A DNA stretch of 64,000 nucleotides. It comes from Colius striatus. Taxonomy: Eukaryota; Chordata; Aves; Coliiformes; Coliidae. Each line of letters starts with the position of its first letter. The stretch's first letter is position 1. Below are positions 19,285 to 30,923 of the stretch, one piece after another. The stretch lies in NCBI RefSeq assembly GCF_028858725.1, contig NC_084768.1, positions 1,285,853 to 1,349,852 on the forward strand, read 5' to 3'. Under the pieces are notes generated by a model. The model saw only the letters and a list, made by a program, of their open reading frames with translations. It did not search any database and was not told the origin of the DNA. A program made the position numbers and the translations under genes.

Positions 19285-22200
19285 TCAGTAGTAGAGACAG
19301 TCGTTTGTCTCTTTGTCCAACTCCTGTTGCAGGAAAGAAGTGGCCATGAAGGTTTCATCAAAGTCCAGGTTGTTCACGCTGGCTTCAGTGAGGAGCTGCT
19401 GCTGCTCCTGGCCATCCTGGAGCAGGTGGATGTGGAGCCCGTGTGCCGTCAGCTCTGGCTCGTGTTCTGCGGGGCTGTTTGGTTCTGTGAGCTCCAGAAG
19501 TGGAGAGTCACGGTTCGAGATGGTGATGAAGCTGCTTTCTGAGTCAGAGTCACTGTCCACATTGCTGTTGAAGCTGGTTTTGGTGTCAAAGCCTCCACGT
19601 CGGTTGGTGTAGAAGAAGGCTTCCCAGTCCAAGTCCCCTTGCAGTGGCCCCAGCTCCGGCTGCTGCTCCGGGCTCAGCAGGGCAGGGCTGCAAAGCCGAG
19701 CCACCTTGGCCATTCCTGCAGGCGATGGCTTCTTGCGCTTCTGCCCTGCTTTGCCATCTGCTGCAGCCAGGGTCTGGTTGCTGGTGGCTTCTTCAAACTC
19801 CTTCAGCCGCTGCTGCACCTCCCTGTTGACAGTTAGGATGGAAGTGTAGGTGCCAGAGGAGGTGTCTGTGCAGGTGAGGCTCCTTGTGCCTTGTGGGGCT
19901 GTTGCAGGACAGGCCGGGTGGCTCTGTGCTTGGGGCATCCTCCGCTGTTTGCAGGCAATGTCTCTGCTCAGTTTAGTGTCAAGTTCTCCACATGAGTTGG
20001 TGTTGCAGATGGCTTCACAGTCAAAATCCTCTTCCAGTGCCCCCAGCTCCGGCTGCTGTTCCTGGCTCAGCAGGGCAGGGCTGCAAAGCCGAGACACCTT
20101 GGCCATTGGTTTGGGTGATGGCTTCTTGTGCCTCTGCCCTGCTTTGCCATCTGCTGCAGCCAGGGTCTGGTTGCTGGTGGCTTCTTCAAACTCCTTCAGC
20201 AGCTGCTGCAACTCCCTGTTGACATCGAGGATGGAAGTGTAGGTGCCAGAGGAGGTGTCTGTGGTGGTGAGGCTCCCTGTGCCTTGCGGGGCTGTTGCAG
20301 GACAGGCTGCGTGGCTGTGTGCTGGGGGCATGCTCCGCCGTTTGCAGGCAATGTCTCTGCTCACTGTGGTGTCAAACCTTGTTTTCCTGTCAAGGTCTCC
20401 ACGTGGGTTGGTTTTGAAGGTGTCTTTTCTGTCCAAGTCTGCTTTCAGTGCCCCCAGCTCCGGCTGCTGTTCCTGGCTCAGCAGGGCAGGGCTGCAAAGC
20501 CGAGACACCTTGGCCATTCCTGCAGGCGATGGCTTCTTGCGCTTCTGCCCAGATCTGCCATCCGCTGCAGTCAGAGACTCGTTGCTGGTGGTTTCTTCAA
20601 AGTCTTCGAGCAGCTGCTGCAACTCCCTGTTGACACTGAGGATGGAAGTGTAGGTGCCAGAGGAGGTGTCTGTGGTGGCCAGACTCCCTGTGCCTTGCGG
20701 GGCTGTTGCAGGACAGACCGTGTGGCTGTGTGCTGGGGGCATCCTGCTCTGTTTGCAGGCCCCACTCTTGAGCCTCTGGGCATATTCGGGGTGAAGCATC
20801 CAAAAGCCGCCTCTGCCTGGCTCCCCCTTCTCCTGGGGCACCCTGATGAAGCTCTTGTTCAAGGAGAGGTTGCGCCGGATGGATCTCTAGAGCCAGAAGA
20901 GAAGCAGCAAAGCAAAAGCAATGGTGAGTGTTGGGCTGGTGCTGCGGCACCGAGCTGTGTGGGGCTGGGGGAAAGGCACATTGTGGCCTGGGGGCAAAGA
21001 GAGGAGACAGCAATGTCAGGGCATCCTGGGCTCCATGGGCAGAGCTTGGTTAGGAACATAGCCAAAAACAAAAGAAAGGAAAAGAAGAAAGAGGAAAGTG
21101 AAATAGGGAAAGGAAAGGAAAGGAAAGGAAAGGAAAGGAAAGGAAAGGAAAGGAAAGGAAAGGAAAGGAAAGGAAAGGAAAGGAAAGGAAAGGAAAGGAA
21201 AGGAAAGGAAAGGGGAAAGAAAAAAAAAAGGAAGACAGGAAAAAAAAGAAAAAAAACCCAAAATGTTGAAAAACACACACACAAAAAAGAAGTGGAAATT
21301 AAGAGCAGGAGCACAGAAATCCCTGCAAACAATCCAAGCTGTGCTCAGTGCACCGGGACAGTTGATTGAAACTTTAACGCTCACAGACTTGCAGCTCTGC
21401 TCCACATCTGCTCCCCATCTGCCCTCCTCAGCCCAAACTCCCTGCAGCCCGGGCTGCCTCTGTTCTTCCCTGTCTGCTTCACACCTTGAGCATTCCTGCC
21501 TGCAACAGCCCTCTGCAGAGAAGGGCTGGAAACTTTCCTGCCTTTGTTACTAAGCACAGTTGATGACGAGCACGGTGAGGATCCAGACGTGAGTTGGAGG
21601 AGAAACCACCCCACTGGCACACAGCTCCTGTCCTGAATCCCTCCCGTAGGTGCCCCCAACACTGGGGATGGGGAGGGCTCCGGTGAGCCTGGAGGGGAAC
21701 CAGCAGGTCCCCTTCTCCCTTCCCTTCCCTTCCCTTCCCTTCCCTTCCCTTCCCTTCCCTTCCCTTCCCTTCCCTTCCCTTCCCTTCCCTTCCCTTCCCT
21801 TCCCTGTGCTGGGCTTCAGGAGCTGCTGCACACCCCCCTGCCTGAGGACAAGGTGGCCACACCTGGGCAGGGGGTTGCAGGGTTGTGCCCAGCCCTGCCT
21901 GCAGCAGCCCCCAGGATGGTTGGCACGCTCTGGCTTTGGGCTGGCAGGGATACAAGGGGAAGGATGAGCCACCCGGGTCCCTCCTGCCCTGCCCCGGCCC
22001 ACAAAGCCTCAGCCCCAAGCTGCTGCCCATCCCAGCCCCTCCTCAGCAGCTGCCCGTGCTGCTCTCCTCCCAGCAGCACCCAGCATCCCCGCAGGCCCTT
22101 CCCCTGCACGCTGGGGCTCTGCAAAGCCTCCCCAGCCCTGTGGGCACAGGGGCTCAAAGGCAAGAGCTTTGCCAGTCTCCTACCTGCCAGCTGGGATCAG

Positions 22201-22378
22201 CGTGTCGGAAGTAGCTGAAGTTGTCCCTGATCCACTTGTAGATGTCAGAGAGGGAGATGCTGGGCTTCTGGCTGGCTTCCATGGCCATGCAGATGAGGCT
22301 GGCGTAGGTGTAGGGTGGCCTGACAGAAGGGTTGCTCCTGTGGCCAGTGTCCTGTGTCAGCTCAGGGCTCAGCACCAT
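19285..22378 (-). CDS. FOXJ1-like forkhead protein, copy B (two coding exons)
   Basis: Exons on the minus strand are 22378-22184 and 20886-19285, giving 598 residues. The translated exons read the same as copy A, including the Arg substitutions in the recognition helix (residues 66 and 70) and the three internal units (20760-20350, 20349-19957, 19956 to about 19569). Splice sites are CAG|GTAGGA and CTCTAG|AGA. The intron differs from copy A only by microsatellite length and scattered substitutions. The gene is transcribed away from AKAP1-like copy B. Intact frames in both arms argue against simple decay, but gene conversion alone could also keep them alike. Confidence 0.8.
21105..21213 (-). 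repeat. (CCTTT)n microsatellite in FOXJ1-like intron, copy B
   Basis: Plus-strand AAAGG units, mirroring 3430-3543. Confidence 0.95.
21715..21805 (-). repeat. (GGGAA)n microsatellite in FOXJ1-like intron, copy B
   Basis: Plus-strand TTCCC units; about 27 bp shorter than copy A, which accounts for the coordinate shift between the arms. Confidence 0.95.
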
Positions 22379-23420
22379 GGTGTGATGCTGCGTTCTGGAG
22401 GCTGAGGAGGAGATGGGCTGGCAGGGGGAGTGGGACAGAGCAGCAGGAAGACTTGGCCAAGCTGGTGTTGGCTAAGGAGAAGTCCTTCAGTCCCAGGAAG
22501 GAGACCCGGGGCAGCCGCTGCACGGGCGAGAGGCAGCGGTCTGAGGCTCCCCGAGGCTCCGCGACTGTTTTCTCTCGGCTCGAAAGCCGCAGCGCCGGCG
22601 TGTGTGAGGCAGAAGGCAGCGGGCAGCGAGCAGCCCGAGCAGCCGGCTGGCGAGTGCGGCCCCGCTCCCGGCCGAGCCCCCGCAGCCGCGGCGAGGAGAT
22701 TTCTTGCACCCCAGCTGCCTCCTCCCTGCAGCCCTGCTCAGTGTCAGACTTTTCCCGACAGTGTGAGCAATGCTCTGCCTCTAGCAGAACCTCTCAGTTA
22801 TGGCCAGTAGTGATCCCAGAGCCCATCCCAGGGGAGGGGCAGCGCTGTGGCCGTCACCAAGGGAGACAGAGAACATTGTGCGCTGCTGATGTCACACAGG
22901 GGCTGTTCCAGACCTCAGCCGGCGTTTGTGACCTCACCTGGCCAGGGACTATAAAGCCTCCCAGGGGACAGCCAGAGCCAGTTGGGCTGAGCTGCCCTCA
23001 GGAGGACTCAGCTCCTTCTTTGGCTACTTGCCTTCCTGCTTTCTTCCAGCCATTTCTAATTTGCTGCCCACTTCTCCTCAACTCCCGTCCTCTTCCAAAG
23101 GTAAGGATGACCTTACCTCTCAGGACAGAGAAGAGGATGTAGACAGGGCTGACAGGAGAGGCTGCTCTGCACCTGCCAGTCCATTTCCATGCTGGGCTCT
23201 TCCACCCCCAGAGCCTGGCCAAGGCTATGGGTAGTGTTGCTGTCTGCTAATTCCTCTGTTTGCCCCAAAATGAGGCTTTGGAAGCTAAAAGCAATGCTTT
23301 GGGCCCAAACATGAGGGTGTAGAGCACAGAGCAATAGCTCAAGCAATGCCTGTTCCCTTCCCTGGGAGTACTTGACCATGCTGTCTGTTTCTCCTGCTAG
23401 ATCCTGCTGAGCTCTGTGCA
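22379..23420. promoter_or_regulatory. Shared upstream region of FOXJ1-like and AKAP1-like genes, copy B
   Basis: Mirror of 1204-2245. For the AKAP1-like gene: TATAAAG at 22950-22956, expected transcription start near 22980, noncoding exon to 23100 with donor AAAG|GTAAGG, acceptor CTGCTAG ending at 23400, and the ATG 20 bases into the next exon. The FOXJ1-like side is CpG-rich (about 22510-22700). Confidence 0.6.
22950..22956 (+). promoter_or_regulatory. TATA box of AKAP1-like copy B
   Basis: TATAAAG about 150 bp upstream of a canonical splice donor; conserved in the left arm. Confidence 0.6.
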
Positions 23421-26033
23421 ATGGCTCTTCGCTTCGCCAGCGTGATCCCCTACGTTGTGCCTGGAGCGCTGGCACTGCTGGGCTGCTGGTGGCTCTACTC
23501 CTACCGCAGAGAGCAGGCCAGAGCTGGTGCTGAAGCGGCAGCAGCTGCTGAGGAAGCGCAGCAGAGAGGAGGGACAGAGGAAGAGTCCTGGCCCCAAGGG
23601 GAAGCCTGTGTCCCTCAGGAGCTGCCTGTGTCATCAGCAGAGCAATGCCCAGAGACTGACCTTCGGGATGTGTCAGCACCAACTGCTGAGCCCAGCACTG
23701 CTGAGGGTGACACGGCAGGAGCAGAGACAGGAGGATGTGGAGAGGACAGCGGCGTCCCCTCTGCTGTTTCTGTCCCTGTGCAGAGCACAGAGTGTCCCGG
23801 CAGCGCTGCAGCCAGCCCCGCACAGGGCTCAGGCTCAGGCGCCGACGCAGAGCAGCGGCCGGCAGCAGCGCCGGCAGCGCCAGGAGCCGGGCAGGAGCCG
23901 AGCAGTGCCCAGAGCGCTCCCGGGGAAGCGGCCACAGGCGCTGAGGAAGCGCAGGAGGAACGAGGGATAGAGGAGGAATCCCGGCCCGAAGCAGCAGCCG
24001 CCGTCCCTGCTGGCTGTTGTGCCCTCCCGCTTCCTGAGAGCGCAGTGTCCCAGGCAGGGCTGAGGCTGAGCTGCCAACCCAGCCCCACGGCCGGCAGCAG
24101 CGCCGGCAGCGCCAGCAGCGTGTGCGGGACCCCGCCGGAGCCGAGCCGTGCCCAGAGCGCTGCTGCGCTGCCGCCATCCCCGCAGGCAGAGCCCCGGGCT
24201 GCGAGCGGGGCCGTTGCCGGCTGTGGCACACGCAGCCCCTTCCCCGCCGCTCAGCACACGGCTGCCAGGAGGTTTGCTGGCGGCTGGATGCCGGCGGGCA
24301 GCGAAGTGGAGCACGCGCCAGGTAAGGGCTGCTCGGCCCCCTTGGGCTCTTTGGCTCTTGGCTCCTAGATCCTAGATGGTGTGTGCTGGGGAAGGGCTCA
24401 CTGGGTGTGAAGGGCTGCTGCTCAACTCGGGCCTCCTGTGGTGGCATTCCCAGAGCTGGGCTGGGTGGTCCCCAGGCATCAAGGGAAGCTTTCAGTGGGC
24501 TCTGTGTGATGGGACTTGACCCTTTCTGACATCCCGGGGAACCTGAGGCAGGAGCATCCCAACAGAATGCGGAGCAAGTGCTCAGTGGCATCTCTCTGCA
24601 AAATGATCTCTTCTCCTGGGCTGGTGTGTGGGAGCTGCTTTGTGTGGGCTGTCTGAATGCTGACATGGTGCCTTTCTGGCAGGTTTCAGTGCAACTAACA
24701 TGAACTTGGAGGACACAGACGGTCTCGAGGGGCAGACAGTGAGTCGCCAGAACCGGCGCCGAAAGAAAAAGTCCCGGCAGTCCAATGTCCTGGTGTGGGA
24801 AATAGAGGTGCCCAAGGTAAGCAGCCACTGTCCTGCTCGTGCCTCCTGCCCTGCCCTACACAGCCATCTCCTGCTTCTTCCATCTCAGGGCCACCCCAGG
24901 GAGATACAGAGCCAGCCAACGAGGGTTTCAGCGTTTAGCTGTTAGGGCTACACCCTGGGATGGTTGCTGGAGTCCCTTTTCTCCATCACTTTCCACCTTG
25001 ATCTGTCAGGGTGATGCTTTGAAAGCCTTCAGAAGGCTTTGAGGGTTCACAGTCCCTGAGAGCAGGGGATGAGTTGTGGTGCTTTCCCCTGTGCAGGAGG
25101 GTCACGTTCCCGCTGCCTGTCCAAACCCACCCTGCAAATGAGCTGCAGGGACCAGGAAGATGGGCAAAAGAAGCCCCAGGGCACAGTGGGGTTTGATCTA
25201 CATTTCTCTCCTTGACTCTTGCTTTCTTGTCTCTCATCAAGGATACAGTCACACAATTGATTGGCAAACAGGGACAGGTTATTAACAGCTTGAGGAGAGA
25301 GTCTGGGGCCACAATTTCTCTCTCAGCGCTCCCTGACATTGATGACTACCAAGTCTGTCAAATCAAAGGTAAGAGGAATGCCTCTTTGTTCAGGGTCTAG
25401 GATGTAGGCTGGGGGCCTTGAATTAGACTAGAAATGGATTCAGTGGCTTGGCAAGGCCACGGCTTTTAGCCAAGTGTTCTGCTCAGGGCTGTTCCAGCAG
25501 AGGGATGTGGCAAGTGGCCAGGGCCTGGGCACGTGCAGCCTCTGTTGTAGGGCTGGGAATGCATTTGAGCAGCTTTGGCTGCTGGAGCTGAACCAGCCCT
25601 TTTTGCAAGATCCCTTTGGGCTTGAAGCAGCAGATAGGGGATGCTTTTCAGCATCCTAAACTAGAAAGATGTTGGATCATTTGGGGCTGAGAAGTATCTG
25701 CCAGCCAATTGGGTCCCTGCTGAAGGCCAAAGCCGTTGCAAGTGGGGCCTGGGGCTCTGAGCTGCTCACGGTGGTTGGATCTCAGGGTCAATCTGCTCCA
25801 ACTGAACTGGTTGATGCAGCGCAGGAGGCTTCTGGCAGCTGGGTTCCTTCCCATGGCAGGGCTGGAGGTGTCCTCAGCCTCCCTGTGCTGCTGACCTTGG
25901 GTGGGATTTTTGTCTTCCAGGCCTCTCCCATCAAGTGAACAGAGCGCTGAGCCTGATTGGCGAGAGGTTCCAGCACCTGTGTCTGGACAACAAACACTGT
26001 GCTCGTTTCTGCTGGCAAAAGGTTATGTTCTAG
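23421..26033 (+). CDS. AKAP1-like mitochondrial-anchored KH-domain protein, copy B (four coding exons)
   Basis: Exons are 23421-24321, 24683-24816, 25242-25368 and 25921-26033, all with GT/AG borders and matching phases, giving 424 residues. Residues about 8-25 form a hydrophobic anchor followed by a Trp/Tyr-rich basic patch, as in AKAP1, which sits in the mitochondrial outer membrane. Residues 30-300 are Ala/Glu/Pro-rich with a partial duplication (around 43 and 172). A basic stretch (RRRKKK) leads into VLVWEIEVPK and a KH domain with GKQG at 353-356, the RNA-binding GXXG loop, ending near residue 405 before a short tail. The PKA-anchoring amphipathic helix and the Tudor domain of full AKAP1 are not seen, so RNA tethering at mitochondria is the most that can be inferred. 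An ATTAAA signal lies at 26180-26185. Only the first coding exon lies inside the palindrome visible here. Confidence 0.75.
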
Positions 26034-26179
26034 AAGGATGTAGGAAGGGGTCCAGCACATGTGTGCAGTTGTGTTGGGTCCCAGCTGATGAGCAACAGCG
26101 TCACTCACCATCCCTATTGTACATCCCCTTGTGCATTGTTAGAACTGTTTCTCCTTCCCTTGTTCCTTGTTGTTGTTCC

Positions 26180-26185
26180 ATTAAA
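26180..26185 (+). terminator. ATTAAA poly(A) signal of AKAP1-like copy B
   Basis: ATTAAA 147 bp after the stop codon, followed by a GT-rich stretch. Confidence 0.6.
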
Positions 26186-26199
26186 CTGTTCTGACTGCA

Positions 26200-28130
26200 A
26201 CCTACAGGAGCTTTTGGGTGTTTTCCCTTGTGTCTGGCTCCAGCAGTGAGCCAGCAGCCTCCTGGCTCTTTGTCCCTGGCTGAGCTTCCCCAGCCAGCCC
26301 TTGGCACAACCAGCTCTGAGCCAGAGGCGTCCGTGTGGGGGGACAGAGGTGCAGCCGTCAGCTGCTCCCACGAGTCAGAGGCAGCCTGAGCTGGAACCTT
26401 CCCTGACTGATTCACGAGGGTGTCTTCCCCAACAGCCCCCTTTCTTAAGCCCTTTGCAGAGTCCTTTTCCCTCCCAGGTGGGGCTGGAGTGACTCTGGGC
26501 ACACAGACCTTCATCAGGAGTGCTGGGAAATGCTCTGGCTTTGCTCACAGGACCTGCCCACAGAGTCTCCGCTCTGACCCAGCCTCTGTGCTGTGGGTGT
26601 GGAGGGAATGGTCACAGGCTACGGCGCTGATGCCGAGGCCGTTGGCCAGGAGGGCAGCCAGGGAGATGCCCAGGCAGAGCCCAAAGTGCAGCAGCTGCAG
26701 CTCCCCCGTCTGCTAAGAGCAGGAGCAGGAACTGGCTGATGCAGCTGCTGCTGGGCTGTTGTTCCTTTGAAGAAGAGCCTTTTAAAAACAGCAAAGTGCA
26801 TAAAATAGAAGACAGACTCCTCCGAGCAAAGCCACTCCATTCTTCAGGCAATCACTCTCCCAATGAAGTGCATTTCTCTGCTGTGCTGTGTGTTGGCTGT
26901 GAGGGGCAGGAGCTCTGCTCCTGTGCTGCTGAGGAGTCAGCTCTTCTGTGTCAGTGGGTGCTCTCTTTTGGGACAGACCTCACTTTTATCCCTGAAAATT
27001 GGAGGAATCTTGGCACAAGACGTGGAAAGGGCTCCTCTCTCTGTGCCTTAGTGCAGTCAGGAGAGCTGCAGTGCCCATTAGTCTTTTTCCTCTCTGCCCT
27101 GTGTTTTCCCTTGAGCTGCCTTGAAGATGACTTCACACACAAATAACTCCTCAACAAGCATCTGGGCTGTAAGTCCAGCAGGACAGTCCTGTTGCAAAGG
27201 GCACTTCTGCAGACTCTTCTCTGTCCCACCCTGGCGATGGAGCTGTCCTGGACAAAGCAGGACACAACTCCTGCTCCAGAGAAGCAAAGGGAACAGGATC
27301 ACAACAATCAGAATATCAGAGCAATCCTAATGAGGCTGAGGAAGTGACCCTGACTCTGGAAGCCAAAGTGTGCTGAGTCCTGACACTCCCTGCTTCATCC
27401 TCCTCTCAGTGGTACAAATGAGGGATTTGTCTGCTCTTCAAATGAGAGACGAATTTCTATGTCCCATTGCCCAGCCAGACACCCCAGAGGTGAAGAGTGT
27501 TAGAACAGGATCCTTCCCTTTCAGACAGCCCCTGCTTGAATATGTGCACTGGGAAATGTCCCGGGGCTGGTCTGGAGCTCTGAATGGCTTTCAGTGCTTA
27601 ACAAAGACAGAATTGCCAGGTGTAGGAGGGGAATTGCTGTGTTTCCTGAGAAATCATTGAAAAGGGTGAATGAAAAACAGTTCCAACACGTCTGTGTGAA
27701 AGATTCACCGAGGAGGGCAAGGGGAGAGCTTCCCAGCATGGCCATGCCAACTCAGGATGGCTGTTGCTGCCTCGCAGATCTTGCCATGGGATGTGTAGGA
27801 AAGGTCCAAACCAAGGCAAAGGGTGAGATCAGGTGGTTTCTGGAGGAACAGGGGTGGGAAAACAGAGAGAAAAGGGGTTGAAAGGAGCAGGTCACATGTA
27901 AACAGGGGGCTGATCAGTCCTTGCAGCTGATCTCCACAGCCTGTCCTGCTTTCCTAATACCTGCACATCCAAGTGCTTTCTAGGGCAAGGGAGCTCTCTG
28001 CTCTAGGTACAGATGGAGGTCCGAATGCCAGCCCATCTGAGTGGGAGCCACAAGTCCTCAGGTCTAGTGTTCTCTGTCGGGGACAACTGGTGAGAGCAGT
28101 GGGTGTGTGTGTAACACTGGTGTGGGGGTG
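26200..28130. other. Intergenic, nothing recognised
   Basis: Mixed composition; short open frames lack any recognisable domain. No LTR, CR1 or tandem repeat was identified. Confidence 0.5.
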
Positions 28131-28135
28131 TGTGT

Positions 28136-28385
28136 CGTGGTTTGGCCCAACCAGCCCAGCAGCACCACCACAGTCTCTCGCCCGGTGCCCCCATCCACCC
28201 CCACCCTCATTAGGATGGCAGAGGCCCCAGCAAAATGGCACTAAAAAGACCACCAAGGCTGTTGTGGATGGAGACAAGGGCAGGGAGGGCTCGCTGCCAG
28301 TGACGGTTTCAGACAAAACAGACTCCAGTGCTCGACTGAGAGAGGAGAGTAGGAAAGGTTATTCTACAAGAAATACAAAGGTGGG
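28136..28385 (-). mobile_element. LTR fragment, same family as 34208-34455
   Basis: Begins TGTCGTGGTTTGGCCCA and continues with about 250 bp similar to the start of the LTR at 34208, in the same orientation. The boundary and the terminal TG suggest the 3' end of a minus-strand LTR. Confidence 0.7.
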
Positions 28386-28936
28386 AGCTGTCGTCATCCG
28401 TGTGCAGTCAGTCTGCTCAGCCCAGACTCAAACAAAGGCTGCCCTGGGACCCCTCTGCAGGAGTAGGGTACCTGAGGCTGGGGCCTTCCTGCTGTCCCTC
28501 AGGATCTCCTCTCTCTCTTTCTTGGCTGCAGACTGGCTTTTTCAGTCTGGGCTGAGCAGTCTCAGTGCATACAACTGAGCAGAGCTCCCACAGCAAAAGG
28601 GCCTGGAAGGCAGAACTTTGCTGGCTAGAGAGGATTTTGGATGCTGGCGCAAATGATGACTCGCCAGCTTGGCAGAGAGCGGGGGCCTTGGTGCGAGCTG
28701 AGCTGTGTCCAGAGGGGCAGGGTGCTCCCCTCCAGCTTGAGAGGTCTAGCAGGGAAGCTGGGGCTCTGTGGTGAGGACACCCTGGGTCTGCCTGGGCTGT
28801 CCTGCAGGCAGCAGCAGAGGCAGGGAATGGCCCAGCTCAGCACACTCCGGGCCCATGGGATGGACACCTTGTGACTGGGCTTGTGGTGCCAGCTTTGACA
28901 TGAACAAACCATTCTTCAAAGCTGGCCATGGTCAGG

Positions 28937-29235
28937 GAATCACAGAATCACAGAATGGTGGGGTTGGAAGGGAGCTTTAGAGATCATCTCGTCCAACCCC
29001 CCTGCTAAAGCAGGTCCATCTCCGTCAGGTCACACAGGAACGTGTCCAGGCCGGGCCTGAAAACCTGCAGAGCAGGAGCCTCCACACCCTCCCGGGGCAG
29101 CCTGTGCCAGGGCTCCCTCCCCCTTCCTCTAAAGCAGCTTTTCCTTCACCGAAACTTCTTCTGTTCCAGCCCTTGTTCATCGCCCCTGGTGCTCTCACTG
29201 GGCACTCCCATCCCGCCCCATCCCCTTGCCATGCA
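28937..29235 (-). mobile_element. CR1 LINE 3' fragment
   Basis: The plus strand starts with AATCACAGAATCACAGAATGG and a GGTTGGAAGGGA block followed by TCCAACCCCCCTGC, the characteristic reverse complement of the CR1 3' end. CR1 is the dominant LINE of birds. The copy is 5' truncated and lacks reading frames. Confidence 0.85.
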
Positions 29236-29339
29236 ACTGTCAAAGCCCCAAAGTGCCGAGCTGCTGGCTTCAGTCTTCTTCCCCACGGCGTGTCCCCCCT
29301 GGCCAAGCCCCAGTGCCAGGGACCCCCAGCCCAGGGCTG

Positions 29340-29720
29340 CGTCACGGGCTCGTCTTTATTGCAGGAGCCGCGGCGGCACAGCAGCGGTGCTGGTGGCGGC
29401 CGGGAGGCTCAGGCCCGGCGGCAGCGGCGGATCAGAGCCGGCTGGGCTCAGCCACGGCGGCGGCCGCGCGTCCCGCGGCGGGGGCGGCTCCTCATGGGCC
29501 GCGGGCACATGGGCTGCCCGGCCCTGCGGGCTCTCTCGGCTTGGCCCTGCGGGCTCTCTCGGCTCGGCGTGCGCCCCGGGAGCTGCGGCTCCTCCTGCGG
29601 CTCCTGCTGCGCGCTCTGCGGCGCCGGGCCCGGGCCATGCTGCCGCTGCCCGAGCGTGCTGCTCAGCCGCTGCCGCGCTGCCGGCTCCCTGCCCCCGGCC
29701 CGCTTTTACAGGGCTGCTGG
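29340..29720. promoter_or_regulatory. CpG-rich island, no gene assigned
   Basis: Dense CGG/GCC sequence with long spurious frames on both strands. It lies downstream of the RBBP6-like exons, so it is not an obvious promoter for them. Its gene is unknown. Confidence 0.4.
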
Positions 29721-30923
29721 GGCTGGGCCCTTGGGGACGGCGGCACCTTCTCTGGCCCATCCACGCTCTCGGGCTCCTTCTCTGAGCACTCACATCACCA
29801 GGGCGCAGCACCAAACATCAAGAACACACGATTTGGCCTGGAGGCTGGAAAACTCAGCTTCAGAATTCCAGCTTAGTCCTGTCCCGGTCCTTCTTTGGCA
29901 CCTGGTGCAGGATCCACACTTCACAACCAGCAGCTGCCTCTGTTTGCTCTTCACAGGGGTTTCTTAGCTTTTAGGGAACTTTCACACGGTTCCACACACG
30001 TTCTTCAGCATCATTCCCCCTCTGAAGGTCTTTCATCCGTTTCAGATTTCCTTAAAAACGAGCTTGATCTCGTAATTCCTGAGACAAAAACTGACCAATA
30101 CTCACAAAAGCCACCAGTTGGAGGCCCTGTGAAAGTCTGTCTGTGCTTTTACACGAGACAGACCAAAGAGGAGATGAAGATCATTTCTCTCACTCATCTG
30201 CTCCAAAGGGCTTTGGGGTAATGGTTACAGTCAGAACAGGGGGATGCAGAAAACCCAGCAGCTGCACCTTTTCACTTTCTCTCCTCCTCATGCCTGCCAG
30301 GAGGTGAAGGGTGTCTTCACAGAGCAGATTTAGTCAAGAGACACCTGCTCCTGAGCAACTGCTGCCCCATTACAACGGTCAGCCAGCTGTCACCTCTGCC
30401 ACATTGGAGCTACTCACCTACACAAGATGCCCCTGTCACTGCCAATCCCTTGCATCATCCCTCTCACCATCCAGGCGTGGAGTGGAACTGCTCCCGAGTC
30501 CCCCAGACAACCTGCTTCTCCACCACAGACATTTCCACAGTTGGAAAGCTCCTTTGTAACCTTTCTGTATTCTATCAGTTCCTTGGCCAAATCCCCTGTA
30601 CACTCATCAAGTTTGCACTTTCTCTTTTCCCTGTTCAAACAAGCTTGCCCTCTAGATGACTTTGCTCTTGCTTTAGTTTGGCATGTTTCCCATCTGCACC
30701 TAAAAGCACATGGGAAAAGGCCCTTTGTCCCTTCTGCTGGTGCCAGATGCAGTTGAGTGTAACTGCAGCCCAAAACGCCACCGAGACACAAAGATGGAGA
30801 ACGGGGCGACTTCATGGAGCTGTCCCTAAGGACAGATACATGGCTGGGGGAGAAGCTGCAGAACAACCTCACTTCAGCACTTTGGTGTCTTTTATGTTGA
30901 TGTTGTTCTTCAGAGTCACTTAC

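Larger units (their letters stand above)
16446..24623. repeat. Right arm of large palindrome
   Basis: Inverted copy of 1-8170. The outer end at 24623 is set only by the window edge. It carries FOXJ1-like copy B and the first coding exon of AKAP1-like copy B. Confidence 0.95.
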
